From contig JAFQEB010000035.1 in the NCBI GenBank assembly GCA_017399225.1, forward strand, positions 1 through 56,274: 56,274 bases of DNA. The letters run 5' to 3'. A program made the position numbers and the translations under genes. Below are positions 33,175 to 42,198 of the stretch, one piece after another. The notes beneath the pieces were generated by a model, which had not been told where the DNA came from, made no database searches, and saw nothing but the letters and a program-made list of their open reading frames with translations. The DNA is from Clostridia bacterium. Lineage in GTDB: Bacteria; Bacillota_A; Clostridia; Christensenellales; Aristaeellaceae. The number at the start of each line of letters is the position of its first letter. Within the stretch, counting starts at the first letter, position 1.

Positions 33175-33834
33175 TTATGCTCTTTTCTGCAGCGCTTTCC
33201 TCGGCACTGCGACGAAGGTCTGCAGAATGATCTTAAGGTCGAACAGGATACCGGCATGTGCTGCATAGTGCAGCTCCATCTGCTGACGTTTTCCGGTCGT
33301 ATAAGTATCGTTCTTACCGGCACATGCCTGCCAATAGCCGGTGAGCCCCGGGGGCACACTGAGAAACAGCGTCTGCTGCACGGGTGAATACATTTTGATC
33401 TCTTCCGGAAGAATAGGCCGCGGGCCGACGAAGCTCAGTTCGCCGCGCAGGATATTCCAGAGCTGCGGAAGTTCGTCAAGGCTGGTCTTGCGCAGAAGGC
33501 ACCCCAGCGGCGTTACCCGGGGATCGTCGTCGATCTTGAATTCCGCCCGGTACTGCGCCAGCTGCGCTTCGCTGAGCAGATGCCATGCCTCTTCTGCACC
33601 TCTGCGCATACTGCGGAATTTGTAGATGCGGATCAGCTTGCCGCACCTTCCCAGACGGGTTTGGGTGTAGAGCGGCGCACCGCCATCCTGCAGGAAGATC
33701 AGCAACACGATCAGGAGCATGAGCGGCAGCAGAAGGATCAAAGCGAGCAGCGCCGCAATGATATCAAACAGCCTTTTGCAGCGCTGATAACCAGCCCTTT
33801 GCGCCGGGAGAATCTTGCCTTTCATTTCTTGCAT
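33175..33834 (-). CDS. undecaprenyl-phosphate sugar phosphotransferase
   Basis: The 219-residue protein is a small bacterial sugar transferase (PglC/WbaP catalytic type). It has one N-terminal hydrophobic re-entrant helix (FDIIAALLALILLLPLMLLIVLLIF), IYKFRSMRRGAEE, IDDDPRVTPLGCLLRKTSLDELPQLWNIL with the catalytic Asp-Glu pair, and GELSFVGPRP. Such enzymes place the first sugar phosphate on the lipid carrier for surface glycans. The start has a weak ribosome site. It follows glmM by 24 bp in the same transcript, linking amino-sugar supply to glycan initiation. Confidence 0.9.
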   Translation of the reverse strand: MQEMKGKILPAQRAGYQRCKRLFDIIAALLALILLLPLMLLIVLLIFLQDGGAPLYTQTRLGRCGKLIRIYKFRSMRRGAEEAWHLLSEAQLAQYRAEFKIDDDPRVTPLGCLLRKTSLDELPQLWNILRGELSFVGPRPILPEEIKMYSPVQQTLFLSVPPGLTGYWQACAGKNDTYTTGKRQQMELHYAAHAGILFDLKIILQTFVAVPRKALQKRA

Positions 33835-33858
33835 ATCAACCCTGTTATATCATGATGG

Positions 33859-35244
33859 TCAGGCGCAATGCCCGTTGCTGCGGATGACGCTGACGATCTT
33901 TTCGCAGCATTCGGCGCAGCGCTCCATGGATTCTGCTTCGACCATCACGCGCACGACGGGCTCCGTGCCGCTTTCGCGCACAAGCACGCGGCCGGTGGCG
34001 CCCAGCTGCTCCGCAACGGCCTTGACGGCGGACTGCACATCCGCATCAGCCTGAGCGGCAGCCTTGTCCTTCACGCGCACGTTGACCAGCTTCTGCGGGT
34101 AGATCACCAGTTCCTTGGCCAGCTCGGAAAGCTTTGCCTTCTTGGCGCACATGACTTCCATCATCTTGAGGCTGGTCAGGATGCCGTCGCCGGTGGACGC
34201 ATAATTGGTGAAAATGATATGACCGGAGTCCTCGCCGCCCAGACGGCAGTTGTTCTGCACCATGTATTCGTACACATACTTGTCGCCCACAGCGGTTTTG
34301 GCATAGTCGATCCCTGCCGCATCAAAGGCGCGGAACAGGCCGAAGTTGGACATGACGGTCGTAACGACGGTGTTGTTGATCAGCTGGCCCCTCTCCTTCA
34401 TGTACTTGCCGTAGATGTACATGATGTGGTCGCCGCTGATCAGCTGACCCTTTTCATCCACGCACAGGCACCGGTCGGCGTCGCCGTCATAGGCAAAGCC
34501 CACGTCGCACGCATGATCCACGACATATTTCTGAAGCCCTTCGATATGGGTAGAGCCGGCATTCTCGTTGATGTTCAGGCCGTTGGGGTCCGCATTGATC
34601 ACGCAGGTCTTGGCGCCCAGAGCCTCAAACACGGCCTTGGCGATATTCCAGGATGCACCGTTGGCGCAGTCCAGCGCGACTTTCTTGCCTTTGAAGGAAT
34701 AAAGCCCCAGAGAGATCAGATAGCCGATATAACGGTTACGGCCGGAGACGTAGTCTACCGTGCAGCCGATCTTCTCCCGGTGTGCAAAGGGAATCTCATC
34801 CCACTTCTGCCCAAAGGCCACAAGCTCATTGTCCAGGTATGCTTCGATCAGCGCCAGGGTCTCCTCATCCATCTTTTCGCCCTGGCCGTTGATCAGCTTG
34901 ATGCCGTTGTCGAAATAGGGATTATGACTTGCAGAGATCATGATGCCGCAGTCAAACTCATCCACACGGGCCACATAGGCTACGGAGGGCGTGGTGGTGA
35001 CGTGCAGCAGATAAGCGTCCGCACCGGAAGCGACCAGACCGCCTACGAGGGTGTACTCAAACATGTAGCTGGAACGGCGGGTGTCCTTACCGATCACGAT
35101 GCGCGGCGGGGTATCATCCCCTGCGCGGCGCTTCTTTTCACCAAAATACCAGCCAAGAAAGCGGCCTACCTTGAAGGCATGATCGGCAGTGAGGTTCATA
35201 TTTGCTTCCCCGCGGAAGCCGTCAGTACCGAAATACTTGCCCAT
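33859..35244 (-). CDS. glmM: phosphoglucosamine mutase
   Basis: The 461-residue enzyme turns glucosamine 6-phosphate into glucosamine 1-phosphate. It starts GKYFGTDGFRGEAN, has the phosphoserine loop IMISASHNPYFDNGIKL, the Mg2+ loop FAYDGDADRCL, the sugar loop GGEDSGHIIF and the phosphate site RESGTEPVVRVMVEA. AAGGAGAG stands 7 nt before the ATG. It shares a transcript with the sugar transferase. Confidence 0.98.
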   Translation of the reverse strand: MGKYFGTDGFRGEANMNLTADHAFKVGRFLGWYFGEKKRRAGDDTPPRIVIGKDTRRSSYMFEYTLVGGLVASGADAYLLHVTTTPSVAYVARVDEFDCGIMISASHNPYFDNGIKLINGQGEKMDEETLALIEAYLDNELVAFGQKWDEIPFAHREKIGCTVDYVSGRNRYIGYLISLGLYSFKGKKVALDCANGASWNIAKAVFEALGAKTCVINADPNGLNINENAGSTHIEGLQKYVVDHACDVGFAYDGDADRCLCVDEKGQLISGDHIMYIYGKYMKERGQLINNTVVTTVMSNFGLFRAFDAAGIDYAKTAVGDKYVYEYMVQNNCRLGGEDSGHIIFTNYASTGDGILTSLKMMEVMCAKKAKLSELAKELVIYPQKLVNVRVKDKAAAQADADVQSAVKAVAEQLGATGRVLVRESGTEPVVRVMVEAESMERCAECCEKIVSVIRSNGHCA

Positions 35245-35311
35245 ATATTACTCTCCTTCATATCCAAACGCTTGGGACGATACACATCCCACATACTGAG
35301 AATCCTGCACC

Positions 35312-35340
35312 ATTATACCACCGGATATAGCGGGTGTCAA
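35312..35340 (-). promoter_or_regulatory. sigma-A promoter of glmM
   Basis: -35 TTGACA (35335-35340) and -10 TATAAT (35312-35317), 17-bp spacer, both perfect consensus: one of the strongest promoters in the window. Confidence 0.92.
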
Positions 35341-35365
35341 TCAAGGAGCCCTGAACGCGAATGTA

Positions 35366-35394
35366 AAATAGGGATGCAGTTCTTGCCGCATCCC
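35366..35394 (-). terminator. terminator of the yqfC-era operon
   Basis: A 7-bp stem GGGATGC/GCATCCC (35371-35377 with 35388-35394) is followed on the minus strand by TATTTT, 7 bp past the era stop. Confidence 0.8.
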
Positions 35395-35400
35395 GTAAGT

Positions 35401-36297
35401 TTATTTGCTCTCGTAGCCAAGATTGCGCAGGTCATCCATACGGTTGCGCCAGTCAGGCCGCACCTTCACCCACAGCTTCAGGTTCACATGCAGGCCCAGC
35501 AGCGCTTCGATGTCCTTTCGGGCCTCGCTGCCGATCAGCTGAAGCATACTGCCCTTCTTGCCGATGATGATGCCCTTGTGGGCGTCACGCTCGCAGTAAA
35601 TGGTGGCATGGATCTCCATGAAGTCCTCGGACTCCTTGTTCATGCCCATCATCTCCACACCGATGCCGTGAGGCACCTCATCCCGCAGGTGGAGCAGGGC
35701 CTTCTCGCGGATCATCTCTGCGCAGATCAGCCGCTCGGGTTGGTCGGTCATCATGTCGTCTGGGAAGTACTTCGGGCCCTCCGGCAGCTTCTCCACCATG
35801 GCGTTGGTAAGCTCCTCAAGGCCGTCGCCGGTACGGGCGCTGATGGGAATGATTGCGTCATAGCCGCTGTCGGCAAAGGAGGCGATCAGTGCCAGCAGCT
35901 TTTCGCGGGGCAGAAGGTCGATCTTGTTGAGCAGCAGCAGCTTGGGCACCTTGCGCGTCGCCATATCCGCGACGATGCTGCGGTCGTGCTCGCCGACCTG
36001 CGTTGCATCCACCAGCACCATCATGCCATCCATGCCGTCCATCGCTTCCCGGACAGACTGCATCATGTAATTGCCCAGCTTGGTGCGAGGCGTGTGGATG
36101 CCGGGGGTATCCAGAAAGACCATCTGCCAGTTTTCACGGGTCATGACGCCCATGATGCGGTTGCGGGTCGTCTGAGGACGGTTGGAGACGATCGCGACCT
36201 TCTCGCCGACCAGCGCGTTCATCAGCGTGGACTTGCCAACGTTGGGACGTCCGACGATGGTCACAAAGCCGGAACGGAATTTCTTGTTTTCAGCCAT
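35401..36297 (-). CDS. era: GTPase Era
   Basis: The 298-residue protein has a Ras-like G domain (GRPNVGKSTLMNAL; FLDTPGIHTP; LLNKIDLL) and a C-terminal KH domain (KGIIIGKKGSMLQLIGSEARKDIEALLG). Era binds the 3' end of 16S rRNA and helps 30S assembly. Start ATG 36297 has AAGGAG 12 nt upstream; the longer frame start at 36396 is inside the previous gene. It lies 34 bp after the ybeY-cdd fusion, keeping the usual link between YbeY and Era. Confidence 0.97.
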   Translation of the reverse strand: MAENKKFRSGFVTIVGRPNVGKSTLMNALVGEKVAIVSNRPQTTRNRIMGVMTRENWQMVFLDTPGIHTPRTKLGNYMMQSVREAMDGMDGMMVLVDATQVGEHDRSIVADMATRKVPKLLLLNKIDLLPREKLLALIASFADSGYDAIIPISARTGDGLEELTNAMVEKLPEGPKYFPDDMMTDQPERLICAEMIREKALLHLRDEVPHGIGVEMMGMNKESEDFMEIHATIYCERDAHKGIIIGKKGSMLQLIGSEARKDIEALLGLHVNLKLWVKVRPDWRNRMDDLRNLGYESK

Positions 36298-36331
36298 TGT
36301 AAAGTTGATCTCCTTTTCTGCAGGACATTTC

Positions 36332-37222
36332 TTATTCGAGGGACTTGGGGCCAAAGCCATGTGGCAGCAGACCGCTGAGCGGCATCTCTTCGACATGACC
36401 GTCCCAGGTGACGATCACGCGGATCTCCGGGGCAAATTCATTCAGCACCTGCCGGCAGGCGCCACAGGGCCAGGGCGCAGATCCGGAAGCGGCGATGGCG
36501 ATGGTCGTAAACTCCTCAGCGCCTTCGCTGATGGCCTTGAACATGGCCGTGCGCTCGGCGCAGTTGGTTAGGCCGAAGGAAGCGTTTTCGATATTGCAGC
36601 CCTGGAACACGCGACCGTCACCGCAAAGCAGCGCTGCTCCGACTGCATAGTGCGAATAGGGCGAATAGCTGCGCTCCATAGCCTTTCGGGCAAGCGCAAG
36701 CAGCGCTTCGTCCGTTACAGACGCCGTACCATCACGCGTCTGACCGATGGCAGAAAGGATCTTTTCCTCCATTGCACGCATCCTCCGCTTATCATCTTCT
36801 TCTATGTGGTCATAGCCCATCAGATGGCACAGGCCGTGTACGATGAGGTACGCAGCTTCCCGTTCGGGCGTATGGCCGTATTCCTCAGCCTGGGCCAGCA
36901 CATGCGGAACTGACAGGATCAGGTCGCCCAGCATACAGGCGTCAAGCTCGTCGTCAAATTCGCGTTTGAGCAGGCGGTCTGCATCCTTCGCGGTCATCCC
37001 CACGGGGTAATTCACCGTCGGAAAGGACAGTACGTCCGTCGCCCGATCGACCTCACGGAACTCACGGTTGATCTCATGGATGACCTCGTCATCGCACAGC
37101 CGGATACTGACGGCACAGGGGCGACCGATTCCCTCCGTGATCTCAGCGCAGTCGGCAGCAGACTGCATCAGCGTCAGCCAGGAGGGCTCAACAGAGGTGT
37201 CGATTTGCCACAGCAGCTTCAT
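36332..37222 (-). CDS. fusion of rRNA maturation factor YbeY with cytidine deaminase
   Basis: The 296-residue protein joins two enzymes. Residues 1-160 are YbeY with the metal-binding HGLCHLMGYDH (H129, H133, H139) and the LSFP motif. Residues 168-296 are cytidine deaminase with CNIENASFGLTNCAER (zinc C221, catalytic E223) and PCGACRQ (C253, C256). Both keep their key residues. YbeY is a metal-dependent factor for rRNA processing; cytidine deaminase salvages cytidine to uridine. GGGGAGG is 7 nt before the ATG, and TGATG overlaps the yqfF stop. In B. subtilis ybeY, dgkA, cdd and era are separate and in this order. Confidence 0.93.
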   Translation of the reverse strand: MKLLWQIDTSVEPSWLTLMQSAADCAEITEGIGRPCAVSIRLCDDEVIHEINREFREVDRATDVLSFPTVNYPVGMTAKDADRLLKREFDDELDACMLGDLILSVPHVLAQAEEYGHTPEREAAYLIVHGLCHLMGYDHIEEDDKRRMRAMEEKILSAIGQTRDGTASVTDEALLALARKAMERSYSPYSHYAVGAALLCGDGRVFQGCNIENASFGLTNCAERTAMFKAISEGAEEFTTIAIAASGSAPWPCGACRQVLNEFAPEIRVIVTWDGHVEEMPLSGLLPHGFGPKSLE

Positions 37223-39549
37223 CACTCTGCCTCCCCTTTTGCGTCTTCAGCCTTCACAGCGTCTGCCTTGGGCAGTTCATCATCCCGAAGCGGTGCATTG
37301 TAGGGCTCCGGCATTGCGTCCGCAGGCGCTGGCGGGGTCACAGTCTTTGCTTCGGCGGCAGGCGCTGCAGGCGCGCTTGCGACCGCCTCGCCCGCGGCGT
37401 TCATCTGCACAGTGGGATACTCGATGCGCTCATGGAAAACGCCGCTGAGCACCTTGCTGAACGCTTCGCAAATGCCGTCGATATCATGCAGCGAGAGTGG
37501 CGAACTGCTCAGCTGACCATCCTCGATCTTCCCGCGAACCAGGCGTTCAATGAAGCGCTGTATGGACTCCGGCGTAGGATCGGCCATGGAGCGCACCGCA
37601 GCCTCAATGGTATCGGCCAGCATGACGATCGCACTTTCCTTGGATACAGGCCTGCTGCCATTGTAACGGAAGTCTTTCACGTCGACCGGCTTGCCGTCGG
37701 CCTGCTGCAGAGCTTTGTGGTAGAAGTACATCACCGGCGTATCGCCATGATGCTCGTAGATGATACGCTGCACCTCCGGGGGCAGATGATGTCGCTGGGC
37801 AAGCTCAAGTCCATCCCGGGTATGTGCGGTAACGATGGCCGCAGATACATACGCATCCGTATGGTCGTGGGGATTCTCTCCCCGCTGATTCTCCTTGAAG
37901 TACATGGGGCGCTTCAGCTTGCCTATATCGTGGAAATATGCTCCGGTTCGGGCCAAAAGCGGATTCGCACCGATCTTCTCTGCGGCGGCTTCGGCCAGGT
38001 TGGCAACGATAATCGAGTGATGATAGGTGCCGGGCGCCTCCATCAACAGACGCCGGAGCAGGGGCTGGTTGGGATTGGCCAGCTCCAGCAGCTTGCTGGG
38101 AGTCGCCAGATTGAAAGCAGCCTCAAACACGGGCTGGAAGCCCAGGGCAATCAGGCCGCTGAGAATGCCGCCGGCCATGACCCATACGGCACTGCCCATG
38201 GTGTTGTGCAGATCAGAAGCAGTCATCAGTCCGACCGCCAGCATGATAATCAGGCTTGCAACAGCAACGATCACACCGCAGATCACCACGCGGACGCGTT
38301 GGGGCTTGGCGGTGAGGAACTGCACGGAAACAGCCGTCCCCACGATGCCACAGAGCATCAGGTTGACCATTTCAGCAGAGAAAGCGCCGCTGCTTGCAGC
38401 CGCCAGGCTGGCGATGATCACCGTAATGGTGAGTCCGCCCGTAACGCCCACCCTGGGCCCCAGGAGGCTCGTGAGCAGGATTGCGCTGAGAGCGATCGGC
38501 GAGAGGTAAACATTGATCAGCTTGACGCAAATGACGGAAAGGGCCTCGCTGATGATCAGCACGAGCATGATCACCAGCACGCTGCGGGGCTCACCCAGGA
38601 TGTGGGGCGTGAAAAGCTTGAGCAGCAGCCCCAGCATGACCATGGCGCAGAGGATCAGCAGCAGCGCGCCAGCAAAGCTGGAAAAATCATAGGTGGAATC
38701 GTCCAACAAGCCAAGCTTTTCCAGCATTCTGATCTGGTTCAGCGTGACCTTGCTGCCCGCGGTAACGATGTTATCACCCTGCTTGACGATCACGGATTCG
38801 ATCGTATCGCGCTGCGCCTGCTTCTGGGCGTTGGTCGCCTCCACGTCGGCAACGACATTGATCTGGATGCACTCCTCCAGCACCGGCCGAACGATGTTGC
38901 TTCTCAGATAATCATCCACGCGGTACTGGCACTGAGTGTAGATGCTCTGAATGATCTCGTCCTTGTTGTCTGCGGTGATCTGCCTCTCAAGGGCACGTTC
39001 GACAGCATGGCGTACCTCGTAGCACATGATGTCAAAGTTCTCGCCCTCTGTACGCAGCATCAGCCGAGTCTGATAGGCTGAGGACAGCTTTGAATTCGTC
39101 AGCAGTGACTGTGCATGGGCAACCTCGTCGTTGCTGAAGCTTGCAGCCGATGTGCCGGCAGTGATCTTTTCCTCCCGCAGCCCGCGACCATATTCCTGCA
39201 CCATGCTCAGCTCTGTAAAAAGCGCATCGAGCTCAGTAAGGATCTGTGCATTGACTGCTTCATCAATCAGATATACGGTATCGACCGACTGCTCAGCGGC
39301 AAAGCGCCTCGCCTCGGTTGTCACGGTGTCCTCAACGTCTTTGGTTGCGACGATGGTCTCATGGGCAATGTCGCCGACATTCAAATGGTAACGCTGGGAC
39401 ATGCAGACCACGCTGAAGAGCATGAACAGCACAAGGCCGCCAACTGCCATGATGAGCAGGGACTGTGCGCTGACGCCGTGGAACCACGCGCCAATACGCC
39501 GTACCCATTCTGATCTGACAGAGGTTTTATCACTCTTTTTGCGCAGCAT
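37222..39549 (-). CDS. pgpH: 7TM-HD c-di-AMP phosphodiesterase, PgpH/YqfF
   Basis: The 775-residue protein has an N-terminal helix (about 28-50), an extracellular 7TMR-HDED domain (to about 270), seven membrane helices (about 280-500) and a cytoplasmic HD domain with GAYFHDIGKLKRP and VTAHTRDGLE. PgpH enzymes degrade c-di-AMP, which controls potassium and osmotic balance. A Pro/Ala/Glu-rich tail of about 65 residues follows the HD domain. Start ATG 39549 has AAGGAG 8 nt upstream; GTG 39558 is less likely. Confidence 0.93.
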   Translation of the reverse strand: MLRKKSDKTSVRSEWVRRIGAWFHGVSAQSLLIMAVGGLVLFMLFSVVCMSQRYHLNVGDIAHETIVATKDVEDTVTTEARRFAAEQSVDTVYLIDEAVNAQILTELDALFTELSMVQEYGRGLREEKITAGTSAASFSNDEVAHAQSLLTNSKLSSAYQTRLMLRTEGENFDIMCYEVRHAVERALERQITADNKDEIIQSIYTQCQYRVDDYLRSNIVRPVLEECIQINVVADVEATNAQKQAQRDTIESVIVKQGDNIVTAGSKVTLNQIRMLEKLGLLDDSTYDFSSFAGALLLILCAMVMLGLLLKLFTPHILGEPRSVLVIMLVLIISEALSVICVKLINVYLSPIALSAILLTSLLGPRVGVTGGLTITVIIASLAAASSGAFSAEMVNLMLCGIVGTAVSVQFLTAKPQRVRVVICGVIVAVASLIIMLAVGLMTASDLHNTMGSAVWVMAGGILSGLIALGFQPVFEAAFNLATPSKLLELANPNQPLLRRLLMEAPGTYHHSIIVANLAEAAAEKIGANPLLARTGAYFHDIGKLKRPMYFKENQRGENPHDHTDAYVSAAIVTAHTRDGLELAQRHHLPPEVQRIIYEHHGDTPVMYFYHKALQQADGKPVDVKDFRYNGSRPVSKESAIVMLADTIEAAVRSMADPTPESIQRFIERLVRGKIEDGQLSSSPLSLHDIDGICEAFSKVLSGVFHERIEYPTVQMNAAGEAVASAPAAPAAEAKTVTPPAPADAMPEPYNAPLRDDELPKADAVKAEDAKGEAE

Positions 39550-39611
39550 TTCATTCACTCCTTCTCATGCGGCGTCAACGAACGCCGTGTCCGGCGGGAA
39601 GTATGTGCGGT

Positions 39612-40592
39612 TCACTTCTGCTCCCGCTTCTGTTGCTCAAAATGACGGTCGTATGCGTCAACGATGCGCTGCACCAGCTCATGGCGTACGACGTCCTTGC
39701 TCGTCAGGCGGATCATCCCGATTTCGGGGATATCCTTCAGAATCTCAAGGGCTTCTGCAAGTCCGGAGCGCTTTCCGTAAGGGAGATCAGTCTGGGTAAC
39801 GTCGCCGGTCACCACGACCTTGCTGTTGAAGCCCAGGCGGGTCAGGAACATCTTCATCTGCTCTGAAGTGGTATTCTGCGCTTCATCAAGAATGATGAAG
39901 GAATCCGAAAGGGTGCGGCCGCGCATGTATGCAAGCGGTGCGACCTCAACCACGCCGCGCTCCACCAGCTTCTGGTAGCTGTCCACCCCCATAAAATCAT
40001 AGAGGGCGTCATACAGCGGGCGCAGGTAGGGATCGACCTTCTGCGTCATATCGCCGGGGAGAAAACCCAGCTTCTCGCCTGCCTCCACCGCCGGACGGGT
40101 CAGAACGATGCGCTCGATCTCCTTGTTTTTCAGCGCGACCACCGCCAGAGCCATGGCCAGATAGGTTTTGCCCGTGCCTGCAGGGCCAACGGCAAAGGTC
40201 AGATCGTGATTGCGGATTGCCTCCACATACTGCTGCTGACCCAGGGTCTTGCAGCGGATCTGCTTTCCGCGATGGGTAATCGCAACGACCGAGCGAAGGA
40301 TCTCGTCGATCATATCGACCTTGCCCTCCCGCGCCAGTGCGATGGCATATCGGATGCGGCTGCGATCCACCAGGTCGCCCCGGCGGATCATATCCAGCAG
40401 CTTGCCGATCACGCTGAAGGCCAGCTCTACATCTGCTTCCTCACCGGAAACAGCAAGCTCCGCGCCTCGGAGCGCGATCGTCACGCTGCACTCCTGTTCG
40501 ATCAGTGCAACATGCTGATCGTTAAAACCAAACAGGGTCATGTATGCATCCATGGAGTCCACGGACAGCATCATTTTCTTGGTCTGTATCAA
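39612..40592 (-). CDS. phoH: PhoH-like ATPase
   Basis: The 326-residue protein has a P-loop (VGPAGTGKTYLAMAL), FIILDEAQNTT as Walker B, and VTGDVTQTDLP. The family is a helicase-like ATPase of uncertain role, linked to RNA metabolism and, through neighbours ybeY and era, to ribosome maturation. The start is TTG 40592 with GGAAGG 8 nt upstream; ATG 40574 is an alternative that removes six residues. It lies 40 bp after yqfD. Confidence 0.92.
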   Translation of the reverse strand: MIQTKKMMLSVDSMDAYMTLFGFNDQHVALIEQECSVTIALRGAELAVSGEEADVELAFSVIGKLLDMIRRGDLVDRSRIRYAIALAREGKVDMIDEILRSVVAITHRGKQIRCKTLGQQQYVEAIRNHDLTFAVGPAGTGKTYLAMALAVVALKNKEIERIVLTRPAVEAGEKLGFLPGDMTQKVDPYLRPLYDALYDFMGVDSYQKLVERGVVEVAPLAYMRGRTLSDSFIILDEAQNTTSEQMKMFLTRLGFNSKVVVTGDVTQTDLPYGKRSGLAEALEILKDIPEIGMIRLTSKDVVRHELVQRIVDAYDRHFEQQKREQK

Positions 40593-40632
40593 AGACAGGA
40601 CCTTCCTTCCTCGCGGCTTATCCGGGTTTCGC

Positions 40633-41796
40633 TCATTCCGTAGCCGTCATGCCGGAATCGCGTTCCTGCTGTGCGATATCCACCACCCGCTCACAGATGG
40701 CTTCAGCCAACAGTATCTCATCATCTATGATACTCCAATTCACCCAATTGTCAACAAGGGATTCTTTTCCGCCAGCCTTTTCAAGCAGTTTTTGGCGCGC
40801 GCCTGCCTCCAGCTCCCTCTTCAATTCCTCGATGTTGCGTGCCTGCTGGGTGATGGAAGCCTCCATCCTGGTCTCCTGCCGCAGCGTCGGCGGCAGGAAA
40901 AAACCGCTCAGCGGAAGCGTGCGAACGTGAACATCCTGACAGGTGTATCCCGACGGCTCCGTATGCCATAGCGGGAACCAGGGACATACAGCTTGATATA
41001 CCGTCTGCGTGCGTCCGGAATACTGCGTTTCTGTCTCATACAGGGATGCAGAAACAGTGGCACAGTCCCAGACTCGGGCATACACATTTCCCCTTGCCGA
41101 AACAGCGCGAACGTTTCCTTCGACGGTTCGCTCCTCACCTTTTATCAGCACCTGCCCCGGCATGACCAGGTCGCCGGCTTTGACGAGCGGAGTTCCTGCC
41201 TTGGTGACAGTACGTTCAACGATACCGGCGCGGGCGGCAATGATGTCGCATGCACCGGCAGCAGCATCTTCTTCCATCGGGATGACGCCCTCCACTGCAC
41301 GAACGACAAACCCCATCCCCCGCCAGCCGCACTCAAACCATGCGACGCGGGGATATCGCCATTCCAGCGCCTGCCGGATGCTGGCTGGATCGATTTTTGC
41401 GCGCAGCATCGGTGCGCTGATCCCCATTTTCTCAAGCGTCATCATCAGATCCGCCCGGTATGTGCCTGCACCTTCCAGCTCAACATACCAGACTACCTGC
41501 GTACACAGGATGCAGCAAAGAATGATCGCAGCAACTGCCATACACAGCATCCACCTTCCGGCGGCATTTTCCAGCAGTTTACCGAGTCCAAGACGTCTGC
41601 CGGGCGTAATGATCCATCCGCCTTTTTCCGCGATCACTGCAAGCTGCGACAGGTTGTCTTCACATGTCTGTGCTTGTATCCTCTTATGGTTCACACGCTT
41701 GACCGATGTGATCCTTATGCCATGCTCACCGGCCGCCCGGATCAGCTTTTCAAGATTCATCCCCTCGGCATAGAAGGTCATATCCCATTTTTTCAT
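40633..41796 (-). CDS. yqfD: sporulation protein YqfD
   Basis: The 387-residue protein has a cytoplasmic N-terminal part (about 1-85), one membrane segment (WMLCMAVAAIILCCILCTQVVWYVEL, about 80-105) and a large outer domain with a coiled C-terminus (about 315-360). This matches YqfD, made in the mother cell in B. subtilis and needed for sporulation in a way not fully understood. It overlaps yqfC by 4 bp (ATGA), implying coupled translation. Confidence 0.92.
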   Translation of the reverse strand: MKKWDMTFYAEGMNLEKLIRAAGEHGIRITSVKRVNHKRIQAQTCEDNLSQLAVIAEKGGWIITPGRRLGLGKLLENAAGRWMLCMAVAAIILCCILCTQVVWYVELEGAGTYRADLMMTLEKMGISAPMLRAKIDPASIRQALEWRYPRVAWFECGWRGMGFVVRAVEGVIPMEEDAAAGACDIIAARAGIVERTVTKAGTPLVKAGDLVMPGQVLIKGEERTVEGNVRAVSARGNVYARVWDCATVSASLYETETQYSGRTQTVYQAVCPWFPLWHTEPSGYTCQDVHVRTLPLSGFFLPPTLRQETRMEASITQQARNIEELKRELEAGARQKLLEKAGGKESLVDNWVNWSIIDDEILLAEAICERVVDIAQQERDSGMTATE

Positions 41797-42047
41797 GCGT
41801 TTCCTCCGTGCCGTGGGTAGCCGACGCTTTCGATATTTCCCGTGATGACAGCTTCACCTGCAGAATAACGCTTGAAGCACAGTTCCGTACCGGTCACATG
41901 CACCAGGCCAGCAGCCGTTCTGAACACGATTTTCTCCTGCTGGTATGCGATCAGCCCCTGGTGCTGCTCAACATGCAGAAGCTCACGCCCGGTCAGCGTC
42001 ATCCTCGGCGCATTGGAGATCACCTCTTGGGGAAACAGATTCTCCAT
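41793..42047 (-). CDS. yqfC: sporulation protein YqfC (YabP family)
   Basis: The 84-residue protein has the YabP/YqfC beta-rich fold: NAPRMTLTGRELLHVEQHQGLIAYQQEKIVFRTAAGLVHVTGTEL. The ATG at 42047 has AGGTGA 9 nt upstream; TTG 42053 has less support. It is first in the operon. I could not place a convincing sigma-E promoter upstream, although yqfC is sigma-E controlled in B. subtilis. Confidence 0.9.
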   Translation of the reverse strand: MENLFPQEVISNAPRMTLTGRELLHVEQHQGLIAYQQEKIVFRTAAGLVHVTGTELCFKRYSAGEAVITGNIESVGYPRHGGNA

Positions 42048-42112
42048 GCTCAATCACCTCTCCCAAGGGTATGCGAAAGCTGCGAAGATCAGCAGCAAGT
42101 CCGAAAAAGATA

Positions 42113-42141
42113 TTTACCTTTTCAGGAAATGATGCTATAAT
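42113..42141 (+). promoter_or_regulatory. sigma-A promoter of mreB
   Basis: -35 TTTACC (42113-42118) and -10 TATAAT (42136-42141), 17-bp spacer. Confidence 0.75.
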
Positions 42142-42198
42142 ATTGTAAGGTGTGTATATATGCACCTTTGAATAAGCAATTTGCAGGTGATTTTGATT

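Noticed and set aside
33868..36378. 836-codon plus-strand open frame across glmM and era
   Set aside because: Antisense to two conserved genes; rich in His/Ala/Leu runs typical of shadow frames.
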